This document shows, piece by piece, positions 1 through 6,854 of a stretch of 16,818 bases of DNA (its first letter is position 1; each line of letters opens with the position of its first letter). The notes below the pieces were generated by a model. The model was not told the origin of the DNA and did not search any database. It saw nothing but the letters and a program-made list of their open reading frames with translations. A program made the position numbers and the translations under genes. This stretch comes from JALCSJ01 sp036788835. GTDB lineage: Bacteria > Bacillota > Negativicutes > Acidaminococcales > Acidaminococcaceae. Where the stretch lies: positions 1-16,818 of the forward strand of contig DAIQMR010000034.1 in NCBI GenBank assembly GCA_036788835.1. Direction: 5' to 3'.

Positions 1-30
1 CCTTGCTTCGCAGATCTCATTTTTTACCAT
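1..30 (-). CDS. Possible 5' end of a downstream purine-operon gene (partial)
   Basis: An ATG at 28-30 on the minus strand opens a frame reading MVKNEICEAR to the window edge. It starts 22 nt after the purF stop, as expected for the next gene of a pur operon (purM often follows purF). Ten residues are too few to identify a family, and no clear Shine-Dalgarno is visible upstream. The call therefore rests on position and an open frame only. Confidence 0.3.
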   Translation of the reverse strand, partial: MVKNEICEAR

Positions 31-52
31 CTTGACATATTACCGCTGGACT

Positions 53-1498
53 TTAGCATTTATTGTCAAACAAAAATTTCGTGCCCTGACGTATTACTTT
101 GTCGGCCCCGTCAGGATAGTCCCCGTTAAAGCAAGCGTAACACATTGTATCCGGATTAAGAACGCTGAGAGATTTTCTCAAGCCTTCCATGGTAATATAG
201 TGCAGACTATCCGCCTTGATAAACTCACGGATTTCTGCTTCTGTCTTTGTTGAAGCGATCAATTCTTTCCGCACGGAAGTATCAATGCCATAATAACAGG
301 GGAATTTCACAGGAGGCGAGCTAATGCAAACGTGGACAGTCTTGGCTCCTGCATCTTTCAGCAGCTGCACTATTTTCCCGCTGGTAGTTCCTCTCACGAT
401 TGAATCATCAACCATAACCACATTTTTCCCTGCTACCAGTGCCCTATTAGCGTTCAATTTCAAACGCACCGCATTCAGGCGTTGTTTCTGGGTAGGCTGA
501 ATAAAGGTTCTGCCAATATATTTATTTTTCGTCAAACCTTCCAAAAATGGTATACCTCTTTCCAGCCCATAACCGATAGCAGCGGGAGTGCCGGAATCAG
601 GAACAGAAATTACCAGATCGGCATCGATATCCTTTGTTTCCCTAGCAAGCTGACGACCCATATTCACCCTGGCCAAATAGACACTTTCCTTATCAATAAT
701 GCTGTCAGGCCGGGCGAAATAAACATATTCGAAAATGCAGTGAGCGCATCTGTCCGGCATTTTGTCCACATACATGAAACTTTCCGGTTGGGCATCATCG
801 TCTTTAATGACAATCATTTCTCCCGGTTTAATATCTCTTACATATTTGGCACCCACTAAATCCAAAGCACAGGTCTCCGAAGTGACTACCCAGCCATTAT
901 CCAACCGGCCCAGGCACATAGGTCTAAAGCCATAGGGATCTCTGAAGGCCACCAGTTCTTCATCGTTCATAATTATGATAGCAAAGGCACCCTCGATTTG
1001 GTTGGCTGCTTCCGCTACCCGCTCCGGCAAAGTTTCCTTACGTGAACGAGCTACCAGACTCAACACCAATTCAGAATCTACCGTTGTTTGGAAAACTACG
1101 CCGTTTTGAGTTAATTTATTACGCAGCTCTGCTGCATTAGTCAGGTTGCCGTTATGAGCCAGGGCCAAATTCCCCTCGTCATAATACACTTTCAAAGGCT
1201 GAACATTATAGGCAATGCTGGCACCTGTTGTAGAATAGCGCACATGACCCAGGCCAATATGCCCCTCCAAGCCGGCTATACCGTCCCGGAACACATTAGC
1301 CACCAGGCCCATGCCCTTTTTAATACTCATGTTTTTCCCGTCTGTTACCGCTATGCCGGCACTTTCCTGTCCTCTGTGCTGAAGGGCATAAAGTCCCCAG
1401 TAGGCATTCAGTGCCACATCGTCTTTGTGAGAATAAATTCCGAAGACTCCACATTCTTCATGAAGCTTATCATTTGCTATGTCTTTTTCCGTTACCAT
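53..1498 (-). CDS. purF: Amidophosphoribosyltransferase (glutamine PRPP amidotransferase)
   Basis: It catalyses the first committed step of purine synthesis in the cytoplasm: PRPP plus glutamine give phosphoribosylamine. The protein is 481 aa, normal for the family. Residues 1-15 look like a cleaved propeptide, exposing Cys16 (ECGVFGIY) as the Ntn nucleophile of the class II glutaminase domain (about 16-235). The phosphoribosyltransferase domain follows, with the PRPP loop VVMVDDSIVRGTT at 360-372. C254, C401, C453 and C456 match the four Fe-S ligands of the Bacillus subtilis enzyme, so this should be the Fe4S4, oxygen-sensitive type. The ATG is preceded by a strong GGGGAGG. The start lies 18 nt after the purE stop, so the two genes are probably cotranscribed. 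Identification is secure from motifs; the cluster and processing are inferred from homology. Confidence 0.97.
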   Translation of the reverse strand: MVTEKDIANDKLHEECGVFGIYSHKDDVALNAYWGLYALQHRGQESAGIAVTDGKNMSIKKGMGLVANVFRDGIAGLEGHIGLGHVRYSTTGASIAYNVQPLKVYYDEGNLALAHNGNLTNAAELRNKLTQNGVVFQTTVDSELVLSLVARSRKETLPERVAEAANQIEGAFAIIIMNDEELVAFRDPYGFRPMCLGRLDNGWVVTSETCALDLVGAKYVRDIKPGEMIVIKDDDAQPESFMYVDKMPDRCAHCIFEYVYFARPDSIIDKESVYLARVNMGRQLARETKDIDADLVISVPDSGTPAAIGYGLERGIPFLEGLTKNKYIGRTFIQPTQKQRLNAVRLKLNANRALVAGKNVVMVDDSIVRGTTSGKIVQLLKDAGAKTVHVCISSPPVKFPCYYGIDTSVRKELIASTKTEAEIREFIKADSLHYITMEGLRKSLSVLNPDTMCYACFNGDYPDGADKVIRQGTKFLFDNKC

Positions 1499-1516
1499 GT
1501 TTCCTCCCCTTGTAAA

Positions 1517-2017
1517 TTAATTGTTTTGCCCGGCACGGGTTCTAGCCAACTTTTCCCCTTTGGCTACTACTTCAGCGGCCATTTGTTTTCTGTAAGCGGC
1601 CAATTTATCAACCAGTTCAGGATGCTTCCCTGCCAAAATTTCCACAGCAAAGATTCCTGCATTTTTAGCCCCATTAATAGCCATCGTTGCCACCGGCACC
1701 CCGGAAGGCATTTCCACAAAACTCAAAAGAGCATCAACGCCATTCAAAGGAGCGGAAGCAATAGGTACTCCGATAATAGGCACAGTAGTGTAAGAAGCTA
1801 TAACGCCTCCCAAATGTGCCGCTAGCCCTGCTGCCGCAATAATAGCCTCAACCCCGCGGTCGCGGGCTCCTGCCGCAAAGTCATGAACCAGCTCCGGAGT
1901 TCTATGAGCGCTGCCTACTACAACTTCTACAGTAACGCCAAATTCTTTTAATACTTTTTCGGCCGGCTCCAAAATCGGCCAATCTGAATTACTGCCCATG
2001 ATAATGGCTACTTTCAT
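1517..2017 (-). CDS. purE: N5-carboxyaminoimidazole ribonucleotide mutase (class I PurE)
   Basis: It moves the carboxyl group of N5-CAIR to give CAIR in de novo purine synthesis. The 166-aa protein shows the PurE signatures in order: IIMGSNSDW near residue 5, GSAHRTP near 40, the glycine/alanine-rich AAAGLAAHLGG, GVPIASAPLNG, then EMPSGVPVATMAI. SAHRTP and MPSGVPVA fit class I rather than the animal-like class II. I start it at the ATG at 2015-2017 because GGAGGGA sits just upstream; a longer frame from a TTG at 2029 would read through that ribosome site. It is the first gene of the operon with purF. The PurK partner that normally supplies N5-CAIR is not in the window. Confidence 0.95.
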   Translation of the reverse strand: MKVAIIMGSNSDWPILEPAEKVLKEFGVTVEVVVGSAHRTPELVHDFAAGARDRGVEAIIAAAGLAAHLGGVIASYTTVPIIGVPIASAPLNGVDALLSFVEMPSGVPVATMAINGAKNAGIFAVEILAGKHPELVDKLAAYRKQMAAEVVAKGEKLARTRAGQNN

Positions 2018-2027
2018 GTTTCCCTCC

Positions 2028-2083
2028 AAAAAAATAGCCCAGAGTTCTTTCTACAATAATATGCAGCTAAAATCTCTCGGCCT
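2028..2083 (-). promoter_or_regulatory. Candidate attenuator hairpin in the purE leader
   Basis: In the transcript the arms GGCCGAGAG (2075-2083) and CTCTGGGCT (2036-2044) pair over about 9 bp with one G-G mismatch. A smaller CTGCA/TGTAG hairpin sits in the loop. The closing arm is followed by A and seven U residues, which run straight into the GGAGGGA ribosome site. This looks like an intrinsic terminator placed before the gene. No conserved guanine-riboswitch or ykkC/PRPP-riboswitch core is visible, so the signal is unknown. The long loop makes the fold less certain. Confidence 0.4.
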
Positions 2084-2115
2084 TTTTTCTCCACATTGAA
2101 TTTTGAATATACCTA

Positions 2116-2144
2116 ATTTTAACAATAGGCCACTTTTATGTCAA
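2116..2144 (-). promoter_or_regulatory. sigma-70-type promoter of purE-purF
   Basis: On the minus strand TTGACA (2139-2144) and TAAAAT (2116-2121) are separated by exactly 17 bp. Transcription should begin near 2109, leaving a leader of about 90 nt before the purE ATG. Confidence 0.8.
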
Positions 2145-2206
2145 TGTATATGTGAACTTTTATTAAGAATTTTACAGTTTCGTTCGGTTTTTCCTTGTGT
2201 TGACTG

Positions 2207-2235
2207 TTGAGTCTGTCTACATTTTGCCTTATAAT
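2207..2235 (+). promoter_or_regulatory. Promoter of the small secreted protein gene
   Basis: TTGAGT (2207-2212) and TATAAT (2230-2235) are spaced by 17 bp, directly upstream of the gene starting at 2262. Confidence 0.7.
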
Positions 2236-2261
2236 ATATAAAACAAAGGATGGTGAAATTT

Positions 2262-2552
2262 ATGACAAAGCTAAATTTACATAAAAAGCTAGTATTTGCC
2301 CTAGCCACTGCTGCCCTAACCGCCGTCTGTGCGCTGCCGGCCCTGGCCACAGCTCCTCAGGGTACTCCGGTAGTACCCGGCATGGATAGAAGGATTCCCG
2401 GCAAGGTAGAATCAGCCGAACCAGGTACACCCTGGGCCAAAACCAGAAGGTATACGCCGCCGGCTACTAATGAGCCTACAATCAAGCCTCCTGTTGTAAA
2501 ACCACAGGTCCCTACTCCGTCTCCGTCCACAACCGGGACAAAAAGAGTTTAA
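2262..2552 (+). CDS. Small secreted proline-rich protein, function unknown
   Basis: This 96-aa protein was not matched to any family. Residues 1-29 form a classic signal peptide: basic start KLNLHKK, an alanine/leucine core, then ALPALA before the likely cut ahead of TAPQ. The mature part of about 67 residues contains 15 prolines (TPP, KPP, TPSP), several lysine/arginine residues and no cysteine. It should be extended and disordered, as in wall-spanning or envelope linker peptides. I use the ATG at 2262 because the sequence upstream (AAAGGATGGTG) serves as ribosome site; an ATG at 2250 overlaps that site. It has its own promoter and terminator, so it is monocistronic. An envelope location is inferred from the signal peptide and from the OmpH-like gene next door. 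Confidence 0.75.
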   Translation: MTKLNLHKKLVFALATAALTAVCALPALATAPQGTPVVPGMDRRIPGKVESAEPGTPWAKTRRYTPPATNEPTIKPPVVKPQVPTPSPSTTGTKRV

Positions 2553-2554
2553 AA

Positions 2555-2613
2555 AGAAGAATCCGGGAAAAAGATAGAACTCAGTCGTTCATCTTTATCT
2601 CGGATTCTTTTGT
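2555..2613. terminator. Bidirectional intrinsic terminator
   Basis: AGAATCCG (2558-2565) pairs with CGGATTCT (2601-2608). Pairing continues inward (GGAxAAAGAT with ATCTTTATCT), giving a long stem flanked by A-rich sequence on the left and TTTT on the right. It can end both the small secreted gene (+) and the convergent ompH-like gene (-). Confidence 0.8.
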
Positions 2614-2636
2614 TTGCTAAAACAAAGCCTTGTTAA

Positions 2637-3068
2637 TTATTTACCATAGGAGCTAATAACAGCTTGAGTCAGGTCTTTGCCACCGGTAATAACGGCATTT
2701 TCATCTAAAACAGTGGAAATACCTTGAGAGCTGGCTACCTTCTTAATAGCTGCCAGGATCTTCTTTTGAATGGGATCCATTAATTCTTTTTCTCTCTTAG
2801 CAATGCGCTCAGTCAAAGTACGATCCAATGCTCTCTTCCCATTATCATCCAAGCCTGCTGCTTTGGATTGGAATTCCTTTTGGGCATTTTGTTGTTCCAG
2901 ACCGATTGCTGCTCTGGCACTTTGGAAATCAGGATGGCTGGACAATAACCTATTAACATTCACAAAGCCGATAGATTCAGCTGCCATAGCGGTTTTAGGG
3001 GACATAAAACCTGCAAACCCAACACATACCAATACAGCTAACACAAGAGATAAAATCTGTTTCTTCAC
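2637..3068 (-). CDS. OmpH/Skp-family periplasmic chaperone-like protein
   Basis: Skp-like proteins hold unfolded outer-membrane proteins in the periplasm. The product is 143 aa, a little shorter than typical Skp. It has a signal peptide (KKQILSLVLAVLVCVGFAGF, cut near AMA-AES at about residue 29). The family-typical start of the mature chain, SIGFVNVNRLLSSHPDFQSA, follows. Next comes a charged helical segment (about 45-110) for the coiled-coil tentacles, then the C-terminal strand region with STVLDENAVITGG. I prefer the GTG at 3066-3068: AAAGGATG lies 8 nt before it, whereas the ATG at 3077 directly abuts that ribosome site and would add only three residues. It ends at the shared terminator with the secreted gene. 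An OmpH homologue implies an outer membrane, the best lineage clue here. Confidence 0.88.
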   Translation of the reverse strand: MKKQILSLVLAVLVCVGFAGFMSPKTAMAAESIGFVNVNRLLSSHPDFQSARAAIGLEQQNAQKEFQSKAAGLDDNGKRALDRTLTERIAKREKELMDPIQKKILAAIKKVASSQGISTVLDENAVITGGKDLTQAVISSYGK

Positions 3069-3129
3069 TATAATCATCCTTTCAGCTATTGCCTGCCTTT
3101 TATGGCAAACACGAATTCAAATCAGAGAA

Positions 3130-3159
3130 ATTATAGCATTTTTAACTTGTCCTACGCAA
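3130..3159 (-). promoter_or_regulatory. Promoter of the ompH-like gene with an overlapping dyad
   Basis: On the minus strand TTGCGT (3154-3159) and TATAAT (3130-3135) are 18 bp apart. An inverted repeat, AACTTG (3144-3149) and CAAGTT (3157-3162), overlaps the -35 element and spacer and could be an operator. No regulator is suggested by the sequence. Confidence 0.6.
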
Positions 3160-3218
3160 GTTATTTATAAAAAAGTCACAGAAATCTACTTTCTTCACAG
3201 AAAATTTACCATAACCTG

Positions 3219-3227
3219 TGTTATAAT
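3219..3227 (+). promoter_or_regulatory. Extended -10 promoter of the TlpA-like gene
   Basis: TGTTATAAT is a perfect extended -10 element (TG at 3219-3220, TATAAT at 3222-3227). No -35 hexamer lies at standard spacing. It faces away from the ompH-like promoter, so the roughly 195-bp gap is a divergent promoter region. Confidence 0.6.
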
Positions 3228-3263
3228 GTAACTAATAATAATTATGGAAAAGAGGTGCCTCCC

Positions 3264-3803
3264 ATGTTGAAAAAAATTTTAATAGGTTTAGGTGTTGTTG
3301 TAGCGATTATTGCCGGTGTTTTTGTTTATGTGGTAAAAGAAGCTTCTACCCCGCCGGACATGGCCAAAGCAGCGGCCATGGAACAAAAAGCTGCTCCGTC
3401 TTTAACAATAGCTGCCTATCCGGATGATAAGAAAATAGAGCTTTCCCAGCTGTATGGCAAAAAACCTATTTACTTGAATTTCTGGGCAACCTGGTGTCCC
3501 CCCTGCGTAAGGGAGATGCCCTTTATGAATGAACTTTACCCGCAATACAAGGATAAGCTGGATTTTGTGGTAGTAAGTGTAGATTCCAAGCGAAGCCAAC
3601 TAGATGAATTCGTAAAGAAGACCGGCTACAATTTCCCCATTTATACAACCGATAACGAAAGTGCCGGCAAAGCTTTTGGGCTTCAGGGCATTCCCACTTC
3701 GGTGCTAATTACACCGGATGGCAAGATTGCCAAGATTCATATTGGCAGTATGAGCAAAGAAGAAATGGAAGCTTTCTTTAAGGAGGGAGCTGCACTGAAG
3801 TAA
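3264..3803 (+). CDS. TlpA/ResA-like membrane-anchored thiol-disulfide oxidoreductase
   Basis: This 179-aa thioredoxin-fold protein faces the periplasm. Residues 4-24 form an N-terminal hydrophobic anchor after MLKK, without a clear cleavage site. The AhpC/TSA- or redoxin-type domain spans about 45-175. The active site is WCPPC (C78, C81) in NFWATWCPPCVREMP, and the conserved cis-proline is P144 in GIPTSVLI. Such proteins usually reduce disulfides, for example in cytochrome c maturation, but no ccd or ccm gene is present here, so the substrate is unknown. I start at the ATG at 3264, where AGAGGTG is 6 nt upstream; an alternative GTG at 3255 lies inside that site. It appears monocistronic, ending in a strong terminator. 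Confidence 0.9.
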   Translation: MLKKILIGLGVVVAIIAGVFVYVVKEASTPPDMAKAAAMEQKAAPSLTIAAYPDDKKIELSQLYGKKPIYLNFWATWCPPCVREMPFMNELYPQYKDKLDFVVVSVDSKRSQLDEFVKKTGYNFPIYTTDNESAGKAFGLQGIPTSVLITPDGKIAKIHIGSMSKEEMEAFFKEGAALK

Positions 3804-3820
3804 AGTGCAATCACAGTATG

Positions 3821-3857
3821 AAAAAGCACGTCTGCGCAATTCGTAGACGTGCTTTTT
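3821..3857. terminator. Bidirectional intrinsic terminator
   Basis: The arms AAAAAGCACGTCT (3821-3833) and AGACGTGCTTTTT (3845-3857) are perfectly complementary over 13 bp with an 11-nt loop. It ends the thioredoxin gene on the plus strand and can also end copA on the minus strand. The remaining stretch up to the copA stop at 3952 holds nothing else recognisable. Confidence 0.9.
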
Positions 3858-3951
3858 ATGTAGTTTCTCTTCTGCAACGAAGATAACTTTTGGCTTTCTC
3901 CGTAAGTCTCCGAAAGGATGTCCGGCAACAGGACCAGCCTACAGTTGGCTG

Positions 3952-4155
3952 TTATTTTACGAGCTCGTAACCGGCTTTTTCTATAACCTTGGCAAAGTCG
4001 CTGTCAGGAATGTCTTTGTCCATTTCTACGGTTGCCTTACCGGCTGTCAGATCCACATTCACGCTTTTCACCCCGGGCATTGCTCCCAAAGCATCATTTA
4101 CGTGTTTTTGGCAATGCTGACACATCATACCTTTAATCGTTAGAACTTTTTCCAT
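3952..4155 (-). CDS. copZ: Nested CopZ-like copper chaperone from an internal start in copA
   Basis: In frame within copA, ATG784 (4153-4155) is preceded by GGAGGAGG (4164-4171) with an 8-nt spacer. This is as good a ribosome site as any in the window. Initiation there would give a free 67-aa protein, MEKVLTIKGMMCQHCQKH onward. That matches a complete CopZ/HMA ferredoxin-like fold in length, with the Cu-binding pair C12/C15 in GMMCQHC. CopZ delivers Cu(I) to CopA and CsoR, and free copZ commonly accompanies copA in Firmicutes, yet no separate copZ is present here. The site is coded by the Glu-rich linker MEEEKT, so it could also arise by chance from GAG codons. Separate translation is inferred, not shown. 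Confidence 0.5.
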   Translation of the reverse strand: MEKVLTIKGMMCQHCQKHVNDALGAMPGVKSVNVDLTAGKATVEMDKDIPDSDFAKVIEKAGYELVK

Positions 4156-6504
4156 AGTTTTTTCCTCCTCCATCGGTGGAATTTTTATTGTTTCCTTATT
4201 TTTACCTGCCGGGCTGAAAAACCTGAGACGCAAAGCATTGGTCACTACGCAGAAACTGCTCATGCTCATGGCTGCTGCTCCAAACATAGGAGTCAGTTTC
4301 AGGCCAAAGGCAGGATAAAGAACGCCTGCTGCCAAGGGAATCCCCACACTATTGTAAAAGAATGCCCAGAAAAGATTTTCTTTAATATTTTTAATAACTG
4401 CTTTGCTTAGTTTGATGGTACTGACCGCATCCAGCAAATCATTCCGTACCAGTACCGCATCAGCACTGTCTATGGCCACATCTGTCCCAGTGCCTATAGC
4501 AATACCCAGATCCGCCTGGGCCAAAGCCGGAGCATCATTAATTCCGTCCCCTATCATGGCTACTTTGTGGCCGGCTTTTTGTAAATCCGCTATGACCTTG
4601 CTCTTATCCTGAGGCAATACTTCGGCTTGAACCTGAGGAATATTTAACCGCCTGCGCATAGCTTCTGCCGTGCGTTTATTATCTCCGGTAAGCATTACTA
4701 CCCCTATGCCCATTTTCTTAAAGAGACCTATGGCCTCTTCGCTGGAGGGTTTTTCCACATCAGCTACAGCAATAATGCCGATGATTTTTTTATCTGTGGC
4801 AAAAATCAAAGGTGTCTTTCCTGCCTCTGCCAATTGATTAATTTGTTCTTGTATAGACTCGGTGCTGATTCCTAATTCTTTAAGAAAAGCACTATTGCCG
4901 GCACAATACTTTCTGTCATTAAACCTGGCACTAATTCCTTTTCCAAAGACCGCCTGAAAATCTGTAACGGCAGCGGGAGTAATTTGCGCACCGGCCGCTT
5001 CCTCCATAACAGCTTCAGCCAAAGGATGCTCACTGCCCCGTTCCAAACCTGCCCCAATGGTTAGCAGTTCTGTCTTGCTTATTCCTATTGGCACTATATC
5101 AGTGACTTTAGGTTTGCCCAATGTTATTGTGCCTGTTTTATCCATTACCACTGTATCTATACTGTGCGCTATTTCCAGGGCTTCCCCCGATTTAATCAGA
5201 ATCCCGTTTTCGGCTCCCTTACCCGTACCCACCATAATAGCTACCGGTGTGGCAAGGCCCAAAGCGCAAGGACAGGAAACTACCAACACAGAAATACCAA
5301 TGGACAAAGCGAATTCAAAAGTAGCGCCGCCGGCTAACCAAGCGACAGTAGCAAGCAAAGCAATGGCCATAACTACCGGCACAAAAATCCCGGCGATTTT
5401 ATCCGCCATTTGGGCGATGGGAGCCTTGGAACTGCTAGCTTCTTCCACCAGCCTGATTATCTGGCTGATGGTTGTATCTGCTCCCACTTTCTCAGCCCTA
5501 AACTTAATAAACCCGGTTTTATTAATAGTGGCCGCAATTACCTTGTCACCTGCCTGCTTTTCCACCGGTATACTTTCCCCGGTAATAGCCGCCTCGTCAA
5601 TGCCGGTACTGCCTTCTATGATAGCTCCGTCTGCGGCGATACTCTCCCCGGGCCTGGTAACCACAATATCTCCCGGCTGCAGTTCTTCCACAGGAATGGT
5701 TACTTCCTCACCGTTTTTTTCTATTCTGGCAGTTTTCGGAGCCAGTTTCATGAGCTTGACAATTGCCTCACTGGTTCTGCCTTTAGACTTTGTTTCCATG
5801 TATTTCCCCACGGTAATCAAAGTCAGGATCATGGCTGCAGATTCAAAATACAAATTCATACGATACTCCATGACTAAATTCATGTCACCATAGCCCAAGC
5901 CATACCCGATTCTATAAATAGCGAATATTCCGTACACTGCTGATGTGCAAGAACCTACCGCCACCAGCGTATCCATATTGGGCGCACCATGGAACAATGC
6001 CTTGAACCCATTCTGATAATACTTGCGGTTTAAATAAATTACCGGCAAAGCAAACAAAAACTGAGTAAAGGCAAAGGTTAAAGCATTGGCATTACCGTCC
6101 AGAAAAGCACTGATAAAAGCCGGTACCGGAAGTCCCAGCATCTTATTCAGCATCTGATGCATGGACACATACATTAACGGTAACAAAAAAACAAAAGACC
6201 AAATCAAGCGGTGCTTCATGGCGGCCATTTCTTCGGCCTGAGCAGAACGGACTGTGTCAACAGCATCAGCGGCCTTAGCGTTTTTATTTTCTCCCGGCAA
6301 AGCAGCTCCGTAGCCTGCCGCCACAACTGCGGCAATTATCTTTTTGCTGTCCAAAATACTGTCATCGTATTCTATCTGCATGGTGTTAGTAAGCAGATTC
6401 ACACTGCACTTAGCCATCCCTTCCAGAGCGCTGATGGTTTTTTCCACTCTGGAAGAGCAGGCCGAACAACTCATGCCGGTAATAATATATTTTTCTTTTT
6501 TCAT
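3952..6504 (-). CDS. copA: Copper-exporting P1B-type ATPase with fused C-terminal CopZ-like domain
   Basis: CopA pumps Cu(I) out of the cytoplasm using ATP. The protein is 850 aa. An N-terminal heavy-metal domain has GMSCSAC (C13, C16). Membrane helices lie at about 100-235 and 370-420. The actuator TGE is at 308-310 and the transmembrane Cu site CPC at 411-413. The phosphorylation motif DKTGT is at 455-459, SEHPLAEA follows near 491, and GDGIND is at 652-657. The last helices carry the Cu(I) ligands YN (717-718) and MxxSS (746-750). An unusual extra heavy-metal domain (GMMCQHC, C795 and C798) follows a short linker at about 765-783. The Cu(I)-type motifs make copper export secure. GAGGA precedes the ATG. 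It lies 19 nt after csoR, in one operon. The C-terminal domain may also be made separately (see the nested entry). Confidence 0.96.
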   Translation of the reverse strand: MKKEKYIITGMSCSACSSRVEKTISALEGMAKCSVNLLTNTMQIEYDDSILDSKKIIAAVVAAGYGAALPGENKNAKAADAVDTVRSAQAEEMAAMKHRLIWSFVFLLPLMYVSMHQMLNKMLGLPVPAFISAFLDGNANALTFAFTQFLFALPVIYLNRKYYQNGFKALFHGAPNMDTLVAVGSCTSAVYGIFAIYRIGYGLGYGDMNLVMEYRMNLYFESAAMILTLITVGKYMETKSKGRTSEAIVKLMKLAPKTARIEKNGEEVTIPVEELQPGDIVVTRPGESIAADGAIIEGSTGIDEAAITGESIPVEKQAGDKVIAATINKTGFIKFRAEKVGADTTISQIIRLVEEASSSKAPIAQMADKIAGIFVPVVMAIALLATVAWLAGGATFEFALSIGISVLVVSCPCALGLATPVAIMVGTGKGAENGILIKSGEALEIAHSIDTVVMDKTGTITLGKPKVTDIVPIGISKTELLTIGAGLERGSEHPLAEAVMEEAAGAQITPAAVTDFQAVFGKGISARFNDRKYCAGNSAFLKELGISTESIQEQINQLAEAGKTPLIFATDKKIIGIIAVADVEKPSSEEAIGLFKKMGIGVVMLTGDNKRTAEAMRRRLNIPQVQAEVLPQDKSKVIADLQKAGHKVAMIGDGINDAPALAQADLGIAIGTGTDVAIDSADAVLVRNDLLDAVSTIKLSKAVIKNIKENLFWAFFYNSVGIPLAAGVLYPAFGLKLTPMFGAAAMSMSSFCVVTNALRLRFFSPAGKNKETIKIPPMEEEKTMEKVLTIKGMMCQHCQKHVNDALGAMPGVKSVNVDLTAGKATVEMDKDIPDSDFAKVIEKAGYELVK

Positions 6505-6523
6505 ACTCTTTTCCTCATAATTC

Positions 6524-6832
6524 TTACTTCATTAATTTTTTCAATGTTGTACAGAGCTCTTCTACCTTCGTGTCCTTTCCTGCCCGTATGTCATTGACTA
6601 CACAGCTTTCAATGTGCTCTGTCAATAGCTCTTTATTGAAGGCATTAAGAGCGGAAGAGATGGCACTGACCTGCACCAGTATGTCAATACAATAGCGGTC
6701 CTCTTCCAGCATTTTCTTTACCCCGCGCACCTGGCCCTCAATACGGTTCAATCTGGCCAGAAGACTCTTGTATTCCTTGTCATTCTTATCCCTGATTTTC
6801 ATTTGCCGGCATTCACATTTCACTTTTTTCAT
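6524..6832 (-). CDS. csoR: Copper-sensing transcriptional repressor, CsoR family
   Basis: CsoR is an all-helical repressor that leaves DNA when it binds Cu(I). The protein is 102 aa. It contains the family signature LLARLNRIEGQVRGVKKML (about 24-42). The Cu(I) ligand set C48, H73 and C77 (YCIDIL, TEHIESC) distinguishes copper sensors from the nickel/cobalt RcnR type. The N-terminal MKKVKCECRQ adds two further cysteines of unknown role. I keep the ATG at 6832: translation would use the G-rich GGGGG upstream, and the alternative M11 has no ribosome site. It is the first gene of the csoR-copA operon, with two copper-type palindromes over its promoter, so autoregulation is expected. Confidence 0.95.
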   Translation of the reverse strand: MKKVKCECRQMKIRDKNDKEYKSLLARLNRIEGQVRGVKKMLEEDRYCIDILVQVSAISSALNAFNKELLTEHIESCVVNDIRAGKDTKVEELCTTLKKLMK

Positions 6833-6834
6833 TA

Positions 6835-6853
6835 TATACCCCCGCTAGGTATA
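6835..6853. promoter_or_regulatory. CsoR-type operator 2
   Basis: TATACC-N7-GGTATA, again with a C-rich centre, lies over the expected transcription start and leader. Its centre is 25 bp from that of operator 1, so two bound tetramers could sit near each other. Confidence 0.65.
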
Positions 6854-6854
6854 A

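Noticed and set aside
1154..1825. Plus-strand open frame of 223 codons across purF and purE
   Set aside because: It runs antisense to two certain genes, and its translation is His/Ser/Cys-rich with no recognisable domain.
2018..2110. Guanine or PRPP/ykkC riboswitch before purE
   Set aside because: The conserved core sequences of these riboswitches could not be found; only a hairpin with a U-run is seen.
2200..2235. TTGACT at 2200-2205 as -35 for the secreted-protein gene
   Set aside because: It lies 24 bp from the TATAAT, too far. TTGAGT at 2207-2212 gives a 17-bp spacer.
3939..3951. CAGCC/GGCTG hairpin just after the copA stop as the copA terminator
   Set aside because: The stem is only 5 bp and no T-run follows in the minus direction. 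The perfect hairpin at 3821-3857 is a better terminator.
5057..5893. Long plus-strand open frame of 278 codons opposite copA
   Set aside because: It lies wholly antisense to the well-supported CopA frame, its translation resembles no family, and it has no ribosome site. It reflects the codon bias of copA.
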